Shown: positions 1-12,375, numbered from the stretch's first letter. The stretch: 64,000 bases of DNA from Prostheceraeus crozeri (GCA_907163375.1 CAJQUW010000558.1:366501-430500); one strand, 5' to 3'. Notes: generated by a model from the letters alone, not told the origin. Program-made: numbers and translations.

Positions 1-545
1 GTCATGTAGCGAAGCATCCTGTCTCACCAGCGCAGTTGTTGGACCTGGTGTTGTGGTAGCCTCCATGATTCTGCACCGTTGAGAAGCACAGGCCTAGTGC
101 ACGCATTGTATACTGAGCCCCGACATCTAAGTGTTATTGTGGATTTCTCAGAAAACTTGCCAAGAATTTCCAGTTACATCAGGCAGACGCAATTCTCGAC
201 CGCACTGCGCGTTCAGCACCTCCTTCGCAACTTATCACTTCTTCGAGATAGTGAAACTCTTTCACGATACCAACCTCTTCCCCATCGACCTCGCAAGTCT
301 CAACTGTACCGACACTTCCGTTTCCATCAACAGATGACTTGCATTGAAAATTTCTCTCACCGGCTAGATACCTGAGTCCAGTGTGGTGCTTGTGGCACCA
401 TTTCTTGAAATGTTTTGCAATTCTAATTTCTTACTATCCTGTTGAAATCTTCTCCATCCAGTTTGGAAGACGGCCGTCCTCCGAGGAAGGACCGCATTCT
501 TTGATCGCGGATAGTTGTTTACTATCCTGGGGGAAAATGGTCTCT
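1..545. other. no gene recognised
   Basis: Several short open frames occur here but none shows a recognisable domain or a plausible exon structure. It may be decayed repeat DNA next to the LINE fragment that follows. Confidence 0.5.
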
Positions 546-1000
546 TCAACGGCTTCTGGTTCCATTTCTGGGTTGTCGCTCTGTCGTCTGTAGTGCCAAT
601 CTCTCTTCATTTCTTCTCGCAAGATGCCCATCTCCACTTAAGGCTGGCTGGCTGGCAGGATTACCCGACCCCGTCCCGCGGATAGGGGCGTGGCGGGACG
701 CTGCAGAGGCCGAGGAGGCGAGCAACCTCTCACGGGCGATGCCACAGATCGAAGACAGACCCAAAGATAGCCGCTCGGGTAGAAGTGATGGATGGACAAG
801 AGCACAGTAAGTGGTATACATCGTGGTTTACACCACAGACAGGGCAGTCAGGAGAAGTGGACCTGTCAATCCTGAGAAGACCCTGTGTTACGAAGGAGGC
901 TGTAGCCGTTGCAACGAATACGTGAGGGCTCACAACAGACAGCGCGAGGGAGGAACAGCTCCTCACTACTCAGTTGCCACGCTAGGGACTTGTGAAGAAA
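546..1000 (-). pseudogene. LINE remnant, C-terminal zinc-knuckle region
   Basis: The minus-strand frame at 730-966 contains a CPVCG...HLLCSCPS pattern followed by R..IF. This Cys-rich tail is typical of the end of the reverse transcriptase or RNase H part of non-LTR retrotransposons. Only the last part of such a protein is visible, and the DNA is more GC-rich than its surroundings, notably around 650-770. No endonuclease, YADD motif or 3' tail was found, so it is a short, dead, 5'-truncated fragment. The clade cannot be told from this piece. Confidence 0.5.
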
Positions 1001-1506
1001 TCAAAGACGAACGAGCGGAAGTCCTCCAGGAGTTGAATTGGGAATGACGAATGAAGGACTTCATAGGAGACAGACACTGAGGAGCTGCAGAGGGGAGAGA
1101 ATTGCTCTTCTTCTTTGCACTTCTAGAAGTACGTTCTCAGTTAGTATTCTTTTTTATTTCTTGGTTTTGCATTCTTTCTTCCTGTTACTCCTAACATGCA
1201 TCTTTCTAGTCATTCCTTCCTCTGATTTCAAATTTAAGTAATTGGTTATTATTGCTAGCAAATGAATAGTCAGCTAATTCAGATGTGTGTTTAGCGGGAG
1301 GCTTACCTCGTGTGTGGGAAAATTAAATCAAAAGCTGGCTTTTGTGAGTAGTCTTGAAAATCGTCATACTCTGTGCTATTTTGGTGCTAATTGTCTACTC
1401 ATTAACACTAGAAAGACAAGCGGTCATTTTAAGTCGGAACTTTGTTTGATGTGTTCATGTGTTAATCCTTTTTGATGTAATATGGTTTCGTGATGTTTAT
1501 AATATA
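1001..1506. other. no gene recognised
   Basis: AT-rich sequence with pyrimidine-rich tracts around 1140-1215. I see no coding exon, RNA gene or repeat boundary. Confidence 0.5.
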
Positions 1507-3227
1507 CAGTAGGCGCCACATTACTTGGAACACCTGAATTTTTGCAAAAATTGTCATATGATATAGTCGGACACCAATCGATTACAAAGAGGCTATTTCT
1601 ACTTTATTCATGTGGACATTAGCTAGATTTATGCTTAGTCCAATGAGCGTTTTCAAAGGTCATGTTCATCAATTCAACATAACATTGCATTTCCTAAACG
1701 ACAAATTACTTGGGACAATATGAGAACTATTTGATTTTCCAATGTACACCCGTATTTAATGCTGAAATCTAATATTAATGGTTTCAAAATGCACAGAAAA
1801 CAAATCAGGCTCACTGTTCAGACATTTAGCCAAATCAAAACTTCGTATGTCCACCCTTTGCGTCGATCACTGCTTGCATTCTCTTGGGCATGCTGTCGAT
1901 GAGTTTTGAAAGAGTATTAGGCAGTGTTGCATCGCGGTGCCAATGTTGTATGATAGAGGAGATTAATTCTTGCTTCGTGGTTGTTGTTTTTGATGAAATC
2001 CGCCGCTTGATGATACCCCAGACATTCTCTATAGGGTTCAAATCCGGAGAGTTCCCAGGCCATTCCAATGTCACAATGTTGTTGCTTCGACGAAACTCAG
2101 TTATTATCTTTGCTCTGTGGTATGGTGCCCCATCATGCATAAAGATGACATTTCCGTTGGGAAACCATGCACGGAGTTGAGGAAGTGCACGTGATTCCAG
2201 AACCTTCTGCTACTGACAAGCGTTCACATTGCCTTCGACGATATGAAGCTTTCCTAGCCCTTTCGCACTGATAACTCCCCAGACTATCACTTTCGTCGGA
2301 TGTTTCACTGTCTGTCTGATGGGCACTGGAGTTCCTCGTATATGCCACACTCTGCTTCGTTGCGCTCCTTTACATTCGAAGAGACTTTCGTCGCTGAAGC
2401 AGACCTGCCTCCATTGTTCCACTGTCCACTCAGCATGCTTCTTTGCGAAGGACAATCGTTAGCGCATCATTGAAGGGGTAAGCTTTGGCACACGTCTAGG
2501 AACCACCGAGCGACAAAATGTCTTGAGTCGTCTTTGCACAGTCCTCAAGGAGACCTTAACACCGTCATTCTCCCATTCTCCATGGAGTTGATGAGCGTCA
2601 TTAAGAGGATTTCGTCGTAAATTTCGAAGAAGAAGGTGGTCCTGTTTCTTAGTTGTCAATGATTTGCGTCCGCATTTGCCATGTCGTCGAGATTTAATTG
2701 TCGAAGACGTTTTCAACCGTGCCACAGATGATTTGCTCACTCCAGTTCTTCTTGCTATTTCTCGAATAGACATTGTTTTCAGGTTCTGCAACGCTATAAC
2801 TTCGGTTCTCTTTTCTGTTGATAGGTCTTGACCTGGCATTGTGCTTCACAGTGCACTGAATGATGAAATGTGGTTTGAACAAGTCTAGATGTGAAAATCT
2901 ATGAATTAAAATTCATATTCAAACTCAAATTTGATAAATTTCTATGACCGTGTCTTTTTACAACTTGCAGCGATCAGATATGATGTCTGACGCCCCCGAA
3001 GGAACGCAATAGATATCTGTCCCAAGTAATTTGTCGCGTGATCATTTCACACTTTGCTTCGTCAAAAAGTTGTGAAACATGATATCTTGGCGCCCATGTG
3101 CTGGTAATACATTCAACACTCATGAGAACAAATGTGCCTGAAATTGCTTCCAATGCATGTGCATCCAAGGAATTATGACCGAAATACTTAAGAAGTGAGG
3201 GTGTCCCAAGTAAGGTGGACCTTACAA
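1507..3227 (-). mobile_element. Tc1-like DNA transposon (DD34E)
   Basis: The ends are imperfect inverted repeats: CAGTAGGCGCCAC-ATTACTTGG on the left, and TAAGGTCCACC-TTACTTGGG read inward from the right. The left end abuts a TA dinucleotide. The right flank no longer shows a clear TA. At about 1.72 kb with a single minus-strand transposase frame it matches a standard Tc1 element. End divergence and a damaged transposase show that it is old and immobile by itself. Confidence 0.88.
1835..2839 (-). pseudogene. Tc1 transposase with two in-frame stops
   Basis: One reading frame of about 334 codons, starting MPGQDLSTEKR, holds a complete Tc1 transposase. An N-terminal helix-turn-helix (IREIARRTGVSKSSVARL) is followed by the second DNA-binding part. 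The catalytic core has FSDESLF (first Asp), MHDGAPYHRA (second Asp) and SPDLNPIENVW (Glu), with 34 residues between the last two, so DD34E. The frame is intact apart from two stops, a TAA near 2460 and a TAG near 2211, and no shift is needed. It is therefore a lightly damaged pseudogene. Product in life: a nuclear cut-and-paste transposase acting on the ends of this element. Confidence 0.88.
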
Positions 3228-3786
3228 GAACGCAGCAGATCTGTCTTCAAATTACCACAGATATTGAAAAAGTATTGGTATACCTGAATCACCAACAGCG
3301 GTCATTTTGACCGGCCAAGAATTTTTGAGAATATTTGATTTACTCATGCAAATTTCTTCATATGGTAGGCAGCATTTACGCAACTTGAGTAGCTCCAAAT
3401 TAATTGTTGTGCTCATGGAGTATCTCACTACATCTCACTAAAGTTTTGATCATTGGTGAAGTGGTTGTAAAGACGGTTAGACGAAGATAGATCTGAAGGT
3501 GTCGAAAATTCCGATGACGATTTACCATGACCAAACATCGGCGTCATCGCGAAGAGGAGAAAAATATATGGCACGTACCTAGTTCTGATGTCAGACGAGG
3601 ACCATAGAAGAAAGCGAATGTGTTCACCGCGAGATTTCGCCTTTCCGCTATCAGCAAAGCGCATGGTTCAGCTTCATGAATGTTAGGCCGAGTTTCCAAT
3701 TTGATATTGACAGGAAATTTCTGAAGGATGTTATACATTCATCGCTAAATCCCCTCAACAGTAGAAAGATCAGCAACCAAATTGGT
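3228..3786. other. no gene recognised
   Basis: Unremarkable AT-rich DNA between the Tc1 element and a dispersed repeat. No feature could be supported. Confidence 0.45.
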
Positions 3787-4190
3787 ACTTCTATTCTTTC
3801 CCCCCCCCACATTTCCGAATGTTTCCAAATTCATCGAATTTCGTCAAACTTAGTCACATTGGATTTAGAATAGACTTGACCTGTCACTGAGTGATAGCAC
3901 AACACCACTGAGAAGTCTTAATTGATCCCTGGGATGAGTGATTGGTCCTTTGGATACTCAGTCAGAATACAGGTTACAGCTGTGCTGTGATCATGAACTT
4001 CGTGGGATTGTCGTCTACACTGCAGCTACAGTGAACGGCAAGGCATGTGCTTTGAATTTTCAACAAACCAGAGGAATTTTGCACACTCAATGCTTTTGCG
4101 ACGGTAGTGAGACTGCACTTAGGAGCAAGAGAAGATCGCTGACGATGCAACACTCGAGGGTGTCAACAAGAAAATGTGGAGGGGGGAATA
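3787..4190 (+). repeat. dispersed repeat A, copy 1
   Basis: About 400 bp that recurs in inverted orientation at 19955-20350. Shared blocks include AATTTCGTCAAACTTAGTC, ACACCACTGAGAAGTCTTA, CTTTTGCGACGG and GACGATGCAACACTCGA, with differences scattered between them. One edge carries a homopolymer C run. No coding signature or terminal repeats are obvious, so the class is unknown. It could be a LINE 3' end, since copy 2 adjoins a LINE fragment. Confidence 0.75.
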
Positions 4191-5946
4191 GAAGTACCAC
4201 CAAATTAACGGTCAGCTCTAAGTCACAACTGCTGAAGCAAAAAGCTGTCAATTTTTCAGAAAAAAGGTTTGTGCACAGCTACGCGCTGCTGAAAATACAC
4301 TACAGATAAGCTGTTGTGATGGCACCACTGTGTGATTACAACTTTTTTTATGACAAACTGGAACGATAATCCATTCATTTTAATTTTGGAAAACTTCTCC
4401 CAACGAGTAGAAAGACCACTCTTGGTCACTGTAGACAAGTTATTTTGTCTCTTTTAGTGTTAATGAGCGTTGAAAAAATGCACCACTATTGCCAATCAAT
4501 CATTATCTTTTTGAGCTGCAATTTTCATCTTCATTTGAAGAATAATAGTGCACCTGAAATGATACCATTATTGTCTGCAGGCAAATGTATGTACTTTTGA
4601 TGTGTGACGCAATGATAAAGGAAGTTGTATTGTTTGCTCAAATGAAATTACTTTCCTAAGATGTTGATTTGCAGTCTCGTAGTCGGCAGGCAAAATTAAT
4701 CAGAATCATTCATTGACATCTTTAGTCTTTCGTCTTCAGACTTCACAGACTGACTGTAATTTCGTGTTGAGAATAACTGTATTCAAGTGACGCAATACCT
4801 CTATTCGCTATATTATTACCTTCATTCTTGCTTCGAGTGGAAACATTGTCTGATTTAGTCATCTTTCTGTTTTGATAGGAAATTCCGATTGATAATTTTC
4901 TGTATATGAAGAGGTGGTAGTTATTTTGCTATATTCTGCTTATCATATTACAAATTTCTTATTTTCAATTAAAAAACCAAAAATAATGTAGCAATGTCAC
5001 AAAAATTAACTATGACAATATTAGTATATGTCCTATACCAACCAATACTTGAGCATAAGCCAATTATTATATCAGATGCTTACTAGAAAGCGTGAAACAT
5101 GCGATTATTGTTAAGAAGTTGATGTTTTATTTTGAGAGCAGAAACACTGTGATGATTGCATTGACTGTTTGATAATACTGTCTGGTAGAAATGATTTGAT
5201 GCGACTAAATCAACGAGACAAAGCGAAAACACAACGCAAGATAAATGGATCATGTAATTAATGATTGTAATGAGTCTGTATGCATCTTGATGTGTCCATT
5301 ACCGGGTTCCATCGACATCAGAGCTTCTTACAGCAAACAATTTGTTATTGTCAGGGTTCGAAGAAATTAAGAAATGAAAGATAAAGTGGTTTTAAATTGA
5401 AGTTTTACCCTGGGGTTTTGAATGCTGTAATTTCCGTTACTGTCCACTTTTCAAACACTTAAGAATTATTTCAATTAGTGTTGCCTTGTTGTTTGAGAAT
5501 TTAAATGCAGTGCAAACACGAAAATTAATTTTTTATGTGACTGTCCGATTGTCATGACAATTTAAACTGTTCTCTTGATGTGTTTAGATGCTTGAAATTT
5601 GTTTATATATTCCTTGCTATCTAAGATGTTTTGCTAAGAATGGCGAATTCGCCTGGTGAGTGCTCATTTATGGACAAACTAATGTGTCAGGGAAAACTTG
5701 CTTGCATATTATCCATGTGTTCAGTGTTCGAAAACGAAGATAATGAGCAAAATTGCGAAAATCATTCCCTTCGAAATCATCGAGTAGGAAAAATATGATT
5801 GTATCTAAAATATAGGACATAAATAAAAGAAATGAAGTAATAACGCTACCAATGCAAAAGTGCGAGCTGATAACGGTTCATACTCAATTATGTTGAATTG
5901 CTATGTTATTTAAGAAACTACCAGGCCGCCACGGAGACTGTGCCAT
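4191..5946. other. no gene recognised
   Basis: About 1.7 kb of AT-rich DNA. I found no exon, RNA gene, terminal repeat or match to the other repeats in the window. Confidence 0.5.
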
Positions 5947-6145
5947 GGTCTCCTTAGAGCAGTGGTTAGGTGCTTGGCCTAGCGATCTTTCGGTCCAGAG
6001 GTCGAACCCCGAAAGTGCCATAGGAAGTCGTCAGGAAGGGTATCCGGACTAGAAGATCACAGCGCTCCAGCTTAAAGTCTGGCTATGTCAGCTCCTTCCA
6101 AGCCCCCAGTATGGGGAGTAGTGACGTTAAATCGGTTGAATTTGT
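5947..6145 (+). repeat. tRNA-derived SINE (family 1), copy 1
   Basis: It starts with an A-box-like AGAGCAGTGGTTAGGTG and has a B-box-like GAGGTCGAACCCCG, the split pol III promoter of tRNA-derived SINEs. The body (TATCCGGACTAGAAGATCAC, AAAGTCTGGCTATGTCAG, then ATGGGGAGTAGTGACGTTAA) matches six other copies in this window. It is not a functional tRNA, since no acceptor or anticodon stem can be drawn. Confidence 0.85.
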
Positions 6146-6411
6146 TCCATGTTTCCAATAACGTATGTATCAAAATTAATTCAAAATACAATATACATAT
6201 ACAGGGTGACAATAAAGTCATTATGCTCAAAATATTCCCTCTCATTTTTTTTGATGAAAACAAGTGATAGCTCCAGAAACGTGTCTATTTTGAAAACAAA
6301 AATCTTATGTAAAAAAGAAAAGAGTTAACGACAGTTTTCAAATTGTAAACCCTCTGCCTCGATGCACTCTTTACAACCGGAATGCACGCTTCGACAGATA
6401 TCCTGACACAA

Positions 6412-7896
6412 TTAACGAGTTAGGTCTTCAAATGCATCTCGGATAAATTGTATGAGATCATCTGCACTTCTAGGCTTCCTAGAATAAACTGCATGTTTGA
6501 TGATTCCCCATATCGCAAAGTCCATAGGAGTGAGGTCGGGTGAGCGAGGTGACCATTCCATCCTACCTCGACGTCCTATCCATTTGTTCGGAAACACTTC
6601 ATCAGGATAATTCCGCACGTAGATGGCAAAATTGGGTGGTGGTCCGTGTTCTTGAAAATAAAGCTCGTCAAAATTATCCCTTTGTTTCAGAATAGGAACA
6701 ACTGACGTTTGCAATGTTTCCAAATAATTTAGTGAATTTACTGTCTCTCGAAAGAAAAAAGGACCAACGATTCCACCACTGGTCACCCCAGCCCACACAG
6801 TTATACCCTGTTGGTTTAGCTGACTTTCTACTGTCCACCGAGGATTTTCTGAAGCCCAATTGCTCTTGGGTCTGTTGACACACCCAGATAACTTGAATTG
6901 CGCCTCATCAGACCATGGGATCTTATCCAGCAATCCAGTAGACTTGGCGCGGTTCATTCACGAAAATCTCGCAAAACTGCAAACGACGTTCTCCATCATC
7001 TTCAAGCAATCCGTGTATGAGTCGTGGTATGTAGGACCTGCAATTCAATTCTTTCAGCACAATTTGAAGCGATATTCTGTTTATCTCCAACCCCAAAGAT
7101 CGGCGTCTAGTTGATGTACCCGGGCTTTCTAGATTAAGCGAACATAGTGAGCGAAATCTGATGGTTGACGGCGAAGAGAGGCGACGCGATCGTGCGACGA
7201 GCCGAAGGCTCGGAGTTTACTGAGCCAGCCGAACGAAGTCCGTCAAGCCCGCCGGAGGCCTAAGCCTCTGAAATACGACGCTGTTCACACACTCAACGGT
7301 CGTCTGGTACCCTTTAGGGAACCATGTGGACCCACCATCAAACCTGCCACGAACCGTCATCCTTTAAGCCACGCTCCACGGGTATGTACCTTTAGTCTGG
7401 TTAGTACTCCCCACTATCTTTCCCAAATAGCTCTCTCTCTTTTAAAAGGCAGTGCGGTTGCGGAACGAGAGCTGATTTCGTTTAGTGACCTTCGCCCTGA
7501 GACACAAGGGTAGGTTGCATTCGGACAGAAAGGTAAATACTCGGCTTTGGGCTTCCGACCCGCCATCTCAAGAGGATATCTTCTACACAACTCCCTGCTC
7601 GTCTACCCTTGAAGCAGCAAGAAGATCTTTGTTATCTTCCGTGCAAGTTGACTTTGGCCGACTAGACCAAGGAGCGTCTGACACAGATTCTGCGTCATCA
7701 AATTTATCTTGAATTTGATAAACAGTTTGTCTTGTAGGAGGAGGGGTTTGAAAAGTTTCTTGCCAATATCTGATAATATCTTCTGCGTTTTCATTCCTCC
7801 AATATCTTTCATAATGAATTGGCGCTCCGCTAATGTTAGATGACAAGCCATTATCTTCTGCTGATAAGATAAGCATTCCATCAAGCTAAGCGCCAT
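6412..7896 (-). pseudogene. DD41D transposase, interrupted and inactive
   Basis: The C-terminal part (6412-6957) has PWSDEAQF (first Asp), YFQEHGPPPNFA and SPRSPDLTPMDFAIWG (last Asp). These last two sites are 41 residues apart, the DD41D spacing. The usual second catalytic Asp is His here (EHG for the family's QDG). The N-terminal part (7583-7896) is split over two frames, LTLAERQFIMK and then HYERYWRNENAEDIIRYW, so there is at least one frameshift near 7815. The two halves are parted by foreign DNA at about 7115-7590. No function remains. Confidence 0.85.
7115..7590. other. unidentified insertion inside the transposase
   Basis: Transposase homology stops near 7590 and resumes near 7110 (LKELNCRSYIPRLIHGLLED on the minus strand). 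The sequence between is richer in G and C than its surroundings and matches nothing else I could see in the window. No target duplication or terminal repeat was evident. It could be an unknown short element or captured DNA. Confidence 0.5.
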
Positions 7897-8164
7897 TCAT
7901 TGACTGAACGAACTGTATTCATTAGTTTACGTCATGTTGGACAAACGTGTGGGCGTGTTAACAAATGCGAATTATGAGATGGCCATAATGATTGCATAAT
8001 GAGTGTATAGTGACTTTATTGCCACCCTGTATAGCAAGGACATAAACTTATATTCGTACTTCAAGGCATATCTTCAGATATTTTGAGCATGTCAACCCTG
8101 AGTCGTCTTAGTCAATTTCTCCTAATAAGATTACTTTATTTCATCCGCGTTACATTTGTTTCAG

Positions 8165-8571
8165 TGTCATTTGGTGGGGATGCCGAAGAAGAACGAATGG
8201 AGTGTTCTGCACAAAACAAAGCCCTTGAGATTCTCTTTACTCAGCAGCAGTCTCAAACTCGACCTTTCAAGGCCTTACCCTCTCAGAAATCTCCACGAGT
8301 TGGAAGAATGCCTGGTGGACGGAGTCGGTCTAATTCTGTTCAGACAACTCCTATTCTCGAAAACGGAAAGGTAGAAGAAAACACGACTACTGTCGGTGAT
8401 GTCAACGATGTTCTAGCGATGAGAATCTCTCAGTTGATTGATGCTGTCCAGGAGAAGCGACAGTCAATCACCCAGGGGAAGGTGAAAGAGAGCGACAGCC
8501 CTGAACAATTAGAAGTGACGTTGAACATTTGGGACTTCGCCGGACAAGTCATCTATTATTCCACTCATCAG
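8165..8571 (+). CDS. ROCO-family protein, exon with Roc switch region
   Basis: The exon lies between an acceptor (TTTGTTTCAG) and a donor (CAG|GTAATC). It encodes about 135 residues. The first half (GGDAEEERMECSAQNKALEI) is a low-complexity, Ser/Gln-rich linker. The end reads TLNIWDFAGQVIYYSTHQ, the G3 motif (DxxGQ) of Roc GTPase domains, running into the conserved 'THQ-F-S' region. The upstream intron is in phase 1 and the downstream one in phase 0. ROCO proteins are multidomain signalling GTPases (LRR, Roc, COR, often kinase), such as the LRRK and MFHAS1 groups. The P-loop exon should lie upstream but was not found in the window. The frame continues into the exon at 10340. Confidence 0.85.
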
Positions 8572-8826
8572 GTAATCGCAAATGTTTCCTTTTGTTTTTA
8601 ACTCTTTTTGTTGCATGAAGTTAAGAAATGTCAGTACATGCTTGACTGCCAGTGTTTGGTGTATGCAAAATAGTGTAAAATGTATGTAATGTAAAATAGT
8701 GATAAAAAATGAGCTTATTTTGCCACCAATTTGCAATGAATGAAGTAAAATAAATGTTAGATCAAATTGTCATGCAGGTGATGTGCGACTTGCAGACTCG
8801 AACCTTCGACCAAACCAGGTTATCTA
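8572..8826. other. intron of the ROCO gene, start
   Basis: Intronic sequence between the donor at 8572 and a fold-back element. Nothing else is seen. Confidence 0.5.
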
Positions 8827-9721
8827 CAGTACGCGACAGCAAGTTTTAAACTTGGCATAAATCTACGGACACGTACATTTTTCAACACTTTCTAAATTTT
8901 TTTTGCTATTGGGAAATATCGACAAATTTATAATCATCTGAAAGAGAATTTTCGGATCTATCATTTGATTGTTGTTGAATTAATTATTTTTGAAATTGGT
9001 GGTCTCTAGAAGGCCATAAACCCGAAAGCCCGAAATATTCTTTGACTTGTTTAGACAAGCACATAAATCAATTTGAAACATTCTCCTTGTGATGTTCAAA
9101 ACGTCACAAGATTGGTTTCAGAAAATATATAGTTTGACAGTGTTTTCTCGAAGTTTATAGGCAATATTTTGAAAGTAGTATAGATAGAAAATGTGGCGAT
9201 TTTTTCATTTTCAGAATGTGTTGCGATAATAACAGTAATAACGCAGTTAACTAACTGGTGGCATTTATTTACCTCAAAACTAGTGTTTTCTGCTTTTGTT
9301 GGGTAAATTTAAGGCCCTTCGAAGAAATATTCTGAAAATGAAAAAATCGCCACATTTTCTATCTATACTACTTTCAAAATATTGCCTATAAACTTCGAGA
9401 AAACACTGTCAAACTATATATTTTCTGAAAGCCAATCTTGTGACGGTTTTGAACATCACAAGGAGAATGTTTCAAATTGAATTATGCGCTTGTCAAAACA
9501 AGTCAAAGAATATTTCGGGCTTTCGGGTTTATGGTCTTCTAGAGACCACCAATTTCAAAAATAATTAATTCAACAACAATCAAATGATAGATCCGAAAAT
9601 TCTCTTTCAGATGATTATAAATTTGTCGATATTTCCCAATAGCAAAAAAAATTTAGAAAGTGTTGAAAAATGTACGTGTCCGTAGATTTATGCCAAGTTT
9701 GAAACTTGCTGTCGCGTACTG
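8827..9721. mobile_element. fold-back (long inverted repeat) element, Tc1/mariner-like ends
   Basis: Two arms of about 400 bp (8827-9222 and 9331-9721) are nearly perfect reverse complements, around a spacer of about 110 bp. The ends read CAGTACGCGACAGC and each is flanked by TA, which fits a TA-targeting Tc1/mariner transposase. There is no coding frame. It is therefore a non-autonomous hairpin element of 895 bp in a ROCO intron. The arms differ at only a few bases, so either it is young or the arms convert each other. Confidence 0.9.
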
Positions 9722-10339
9722 TAGAGGCACGTTTATACCTGCAGTAGAGATGCTGCACAGTATCTGACATAGGAACCATGATGACGCAATGTCTTTCTAA
9801 GTGAGATTGCCAAGTTTATGACTTCGACTGCAGCCGCACAGCACAGTGGATCGAGTTAACTAAAATTATATGTTGTCTTAACTCCATGCGGCATTCTGCA
9901 TCGTTCGGCTGTGCTGATTGGTTGTGGATCAAGGAATTCTGCACGGCATACGTCGTCCAACGATATTCCATGTAGCCCTCCTTGGAGTAGTTCGCCATCT
10001 CTGTAGAAATTCACTGCTGCTTTATTCATCCTTGCTTTGCTAGCGGGTGATAATAGCGAAATGTTGCTCAATGCCAGTTCGCATAGACATAGGAAAGAAA
10101 GTACATAGTATTGAATGTTTCTCTGCTAAATATTTTGTATAACAGCATTATAGTGCAACCGTTTCCCATGGGAGACGATTCGTCAGCTACGTATTAGCGT
10201 GGCAATGACAGCTCAAAATCAGGGTTACGCATATCGAGTTATTGCTGTCGTCGAAAGTATTCAAATGATTCAAATGATGCTATTAAATCTACAAATTTGA
10301 AACATGGTAGCCTTGACGATCATTTCATTTCCATTTCAG
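9722..10339. other. intron of the ROCO gene
   Basis: AT-rich intronic DNA ending in the acceptor TTTCCATTTCAG at 10339. No other feature is seen. Confidence 0.5.
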
Positions 10340-10435
10340 CTGTTTCTGTCTCATCGAGCCGTGTATCTGATGGTCTTCAATATGGAGCATGAATTAGATT
10401 CTGCAGCGTCACATCCCGTCGTCGGAAACTATCAA
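10340..10435 (+). CDS. ROCO-family protein, exon 2 visible here (Roc)
   Basis: A 96 bp exon, 32 codons, with phase 0 at both ends, bounded by CCATTTCAG and CAA|GTAAGA. It encodes LFLSHRAVYLMVFNMEHEL, the beta-strand and helix after the switch II region of Roc domains (the family pattern is FL-S-RA-YLLVF). It joins in frame to THQ at the end of the exon at 8571, giving a continuous Roc motif, which is strong support for both exons. Length and codon use look like ordinary host coding DNA. The following intron is 4.8 kb and carries a SINE, a fold-back and a Tigger-like element. Confidence 0.88.
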
Positions 10436-12375
10436 GTAAGACGATGAAAGTCCTTTCGATGCGAAAACATGTGAAAGCGGATCGTTGTGTGGATTGTCGA
10501 ATGAAGTTTTGTTTATCATTACCTCGTTGTAATGTATTTTTGATCCAAGCAGATATGAGCTTGCATTAAATGGCAATGCTCTTGACAATGCAGGGACTCT
10601 CACTCAACTGTATAGAGGACTGTAGAGGATGCAGGGACTCCCAACTGGATAGAGGATTGTTTGACTGTACAGTAACTGTAACTGATGGGAGAATTTTTGA
10701 CGAGAGAGGCTCCCGAACTGAGCCGCCTGTCAATCAGATCAAGTCCTGATATCCTAGATTCGGAGGAGGATATTGAAAAAGACGTTGTTTCATTGTCATC
10801 GATAGTTGATAATGGGAAATGGCTGCTGAGTTGTCATGACGATGATAGAAAGGAGACGGAATTCAGAGGTCGCGGTATTAGATGCCGGTATGGCTCCAAA
10901 TGAACAGAGCGTGGGGAGACTCAAAAGGTTATATTTCAGCGTTTTGGAGCCTTAGTGATGCGACTAATGCTGCATGATGGTGGGAAGATATTCTAATTTG
11001 CTCTTGATGATTTAAACACTGAGAATTCGTTACTATTCTGACATGAGTTTGACACTCATTTTGCGTTCGGATGGAGTATCCGATGCACAATGTCACTCAC
11101 AATAACGCGACCTTTCGACAGGTCACGGTCTTTTCCTCAGGAAACAATTCTCGTGTCCAGTACACGTTAGAAAGGAATCTGAAGAAGATGAAGACAAGAT
11201 TGGAACTATTATTCTCTTTCTTCACATTTTTATTTCAGAATTGTTTCTATTTTCTGAATAAAAAGCAGCGCCAAGGTATTCATAGTTGCGATTTACTTTA
11301 CCCGATGCATTTCGCCGGCTCTACTCATGGATAACACCGGAATGACATTGGACAGCAAAAGTGAACTTAGTTAACAGCTGAGAGATGCATAATAAGGACA
11401 TAGAAACTAGAAGTCATCACAGTAAAGCTTCCTCGACTAATTAAGAAATAACGAAAGTCTGTAATAATGGACACAAAAGTTACTTTCTATTTACAAAGTT
11501 GTCAATATCACCGGCGTCTTCAAAACTAAATAATTTCCATTCTCAGTCTATGCCTTCCGAGTTCATATCTACAATGAGGTGATCTATGCCAAAAATATCT
11601 TATTTTAAAGACGTCAAAATGGTGCAGTCTGTCAGTGGAACTTCAATCTTAATATCATACCGATTTTGTTTTCAATTCAGCGTTTTATTGGCAACAGACT
11701 TGTGACAGACGTGCTTGTTTTTCCGACCATAAATGCCGGGTGTGACAGGTAGATATACGTCCTGTGAAGTAAATACAATTTACTTTAACAAGGCAGATAC
11801 CCTTCATATATTGAAGTGTAAAATGTCGTGTAACAGTCAAGATGCGACTTTGTCTGAATTAAAGTGCTAAGAGCACACCGCTGTTAAGTAAAGTGAATCA
11901 ATTTAACATCTTTTATACTGTATGTAGACTGTGGAGTGAGAGACATATGTGGAGAATGAATACAGCGACTGTCGTGCTCTTCGTTTGCTGCTAACAGCAG
12001 AGAAGCAAAATGTGTGGATGAAATTGTCATGACACTGATATGAAGACTGAACTCTGAGTATAAAACCTCATTGAAAATGTATAAAGTGAGAGTTGCCTAT
12101 GTTTTTCATCAAAATGTATGGAATGTGCTTGTGATTTTCATCAAAATTGCCAAAATTGCTAACTTTCATAGCATGAATTGAATGAGTAAAGACTTAAACA
12201 TGAATGAGAGAGAGCTTTCAGATCGCATGTTCGTGATAAGGAGATTCAAAATGCTAAAATCCGGGAAGAGATACTGTGTTTTGAAAATATAAATGCAACA
12301 GATAATTTCTCATTATGTTTTCCATGTGTTTTTTCACACAGTTCTCATCATGGAGGATGCAATAAGCGAGGCCTT
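10436..12375. other. intron of the ROCO gene; small tandem duplication
   Basis: Intronic DNA. The only structure I see is a short imperfect duplication at about 10591-10655, where TGCAGGGACT and ATAGAGGA occur twice. Open frames at 10685 and 11071 have no recognisable content. Confidence 0.45.

Larger units (their letters stand above)
6202..8029 (-). mobile_element. IS630/Tc1/mariner element, DD41D type
   Basis: The ends CAGGGTGACAATAAAGTCA and CAGGGTGGCAATAAAGTCA are inverted repeats, each abutting TA, and define an element of 1,828 bp. A damaged transposase lies inside on the minus strand. About 475 bp at its middle does not belong to the transposase and is listed separately. The ends are well kept while the gene is dead, so moderate age is likely. 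Confidence 0.88.

Noticed and set aside
10685-11334. Open frames of 72 and 87 codons in the ROCO intron
   Set aside because: No Roc-like content, no splice sites with matching phase, and neighbouring exons already join in frame without them.
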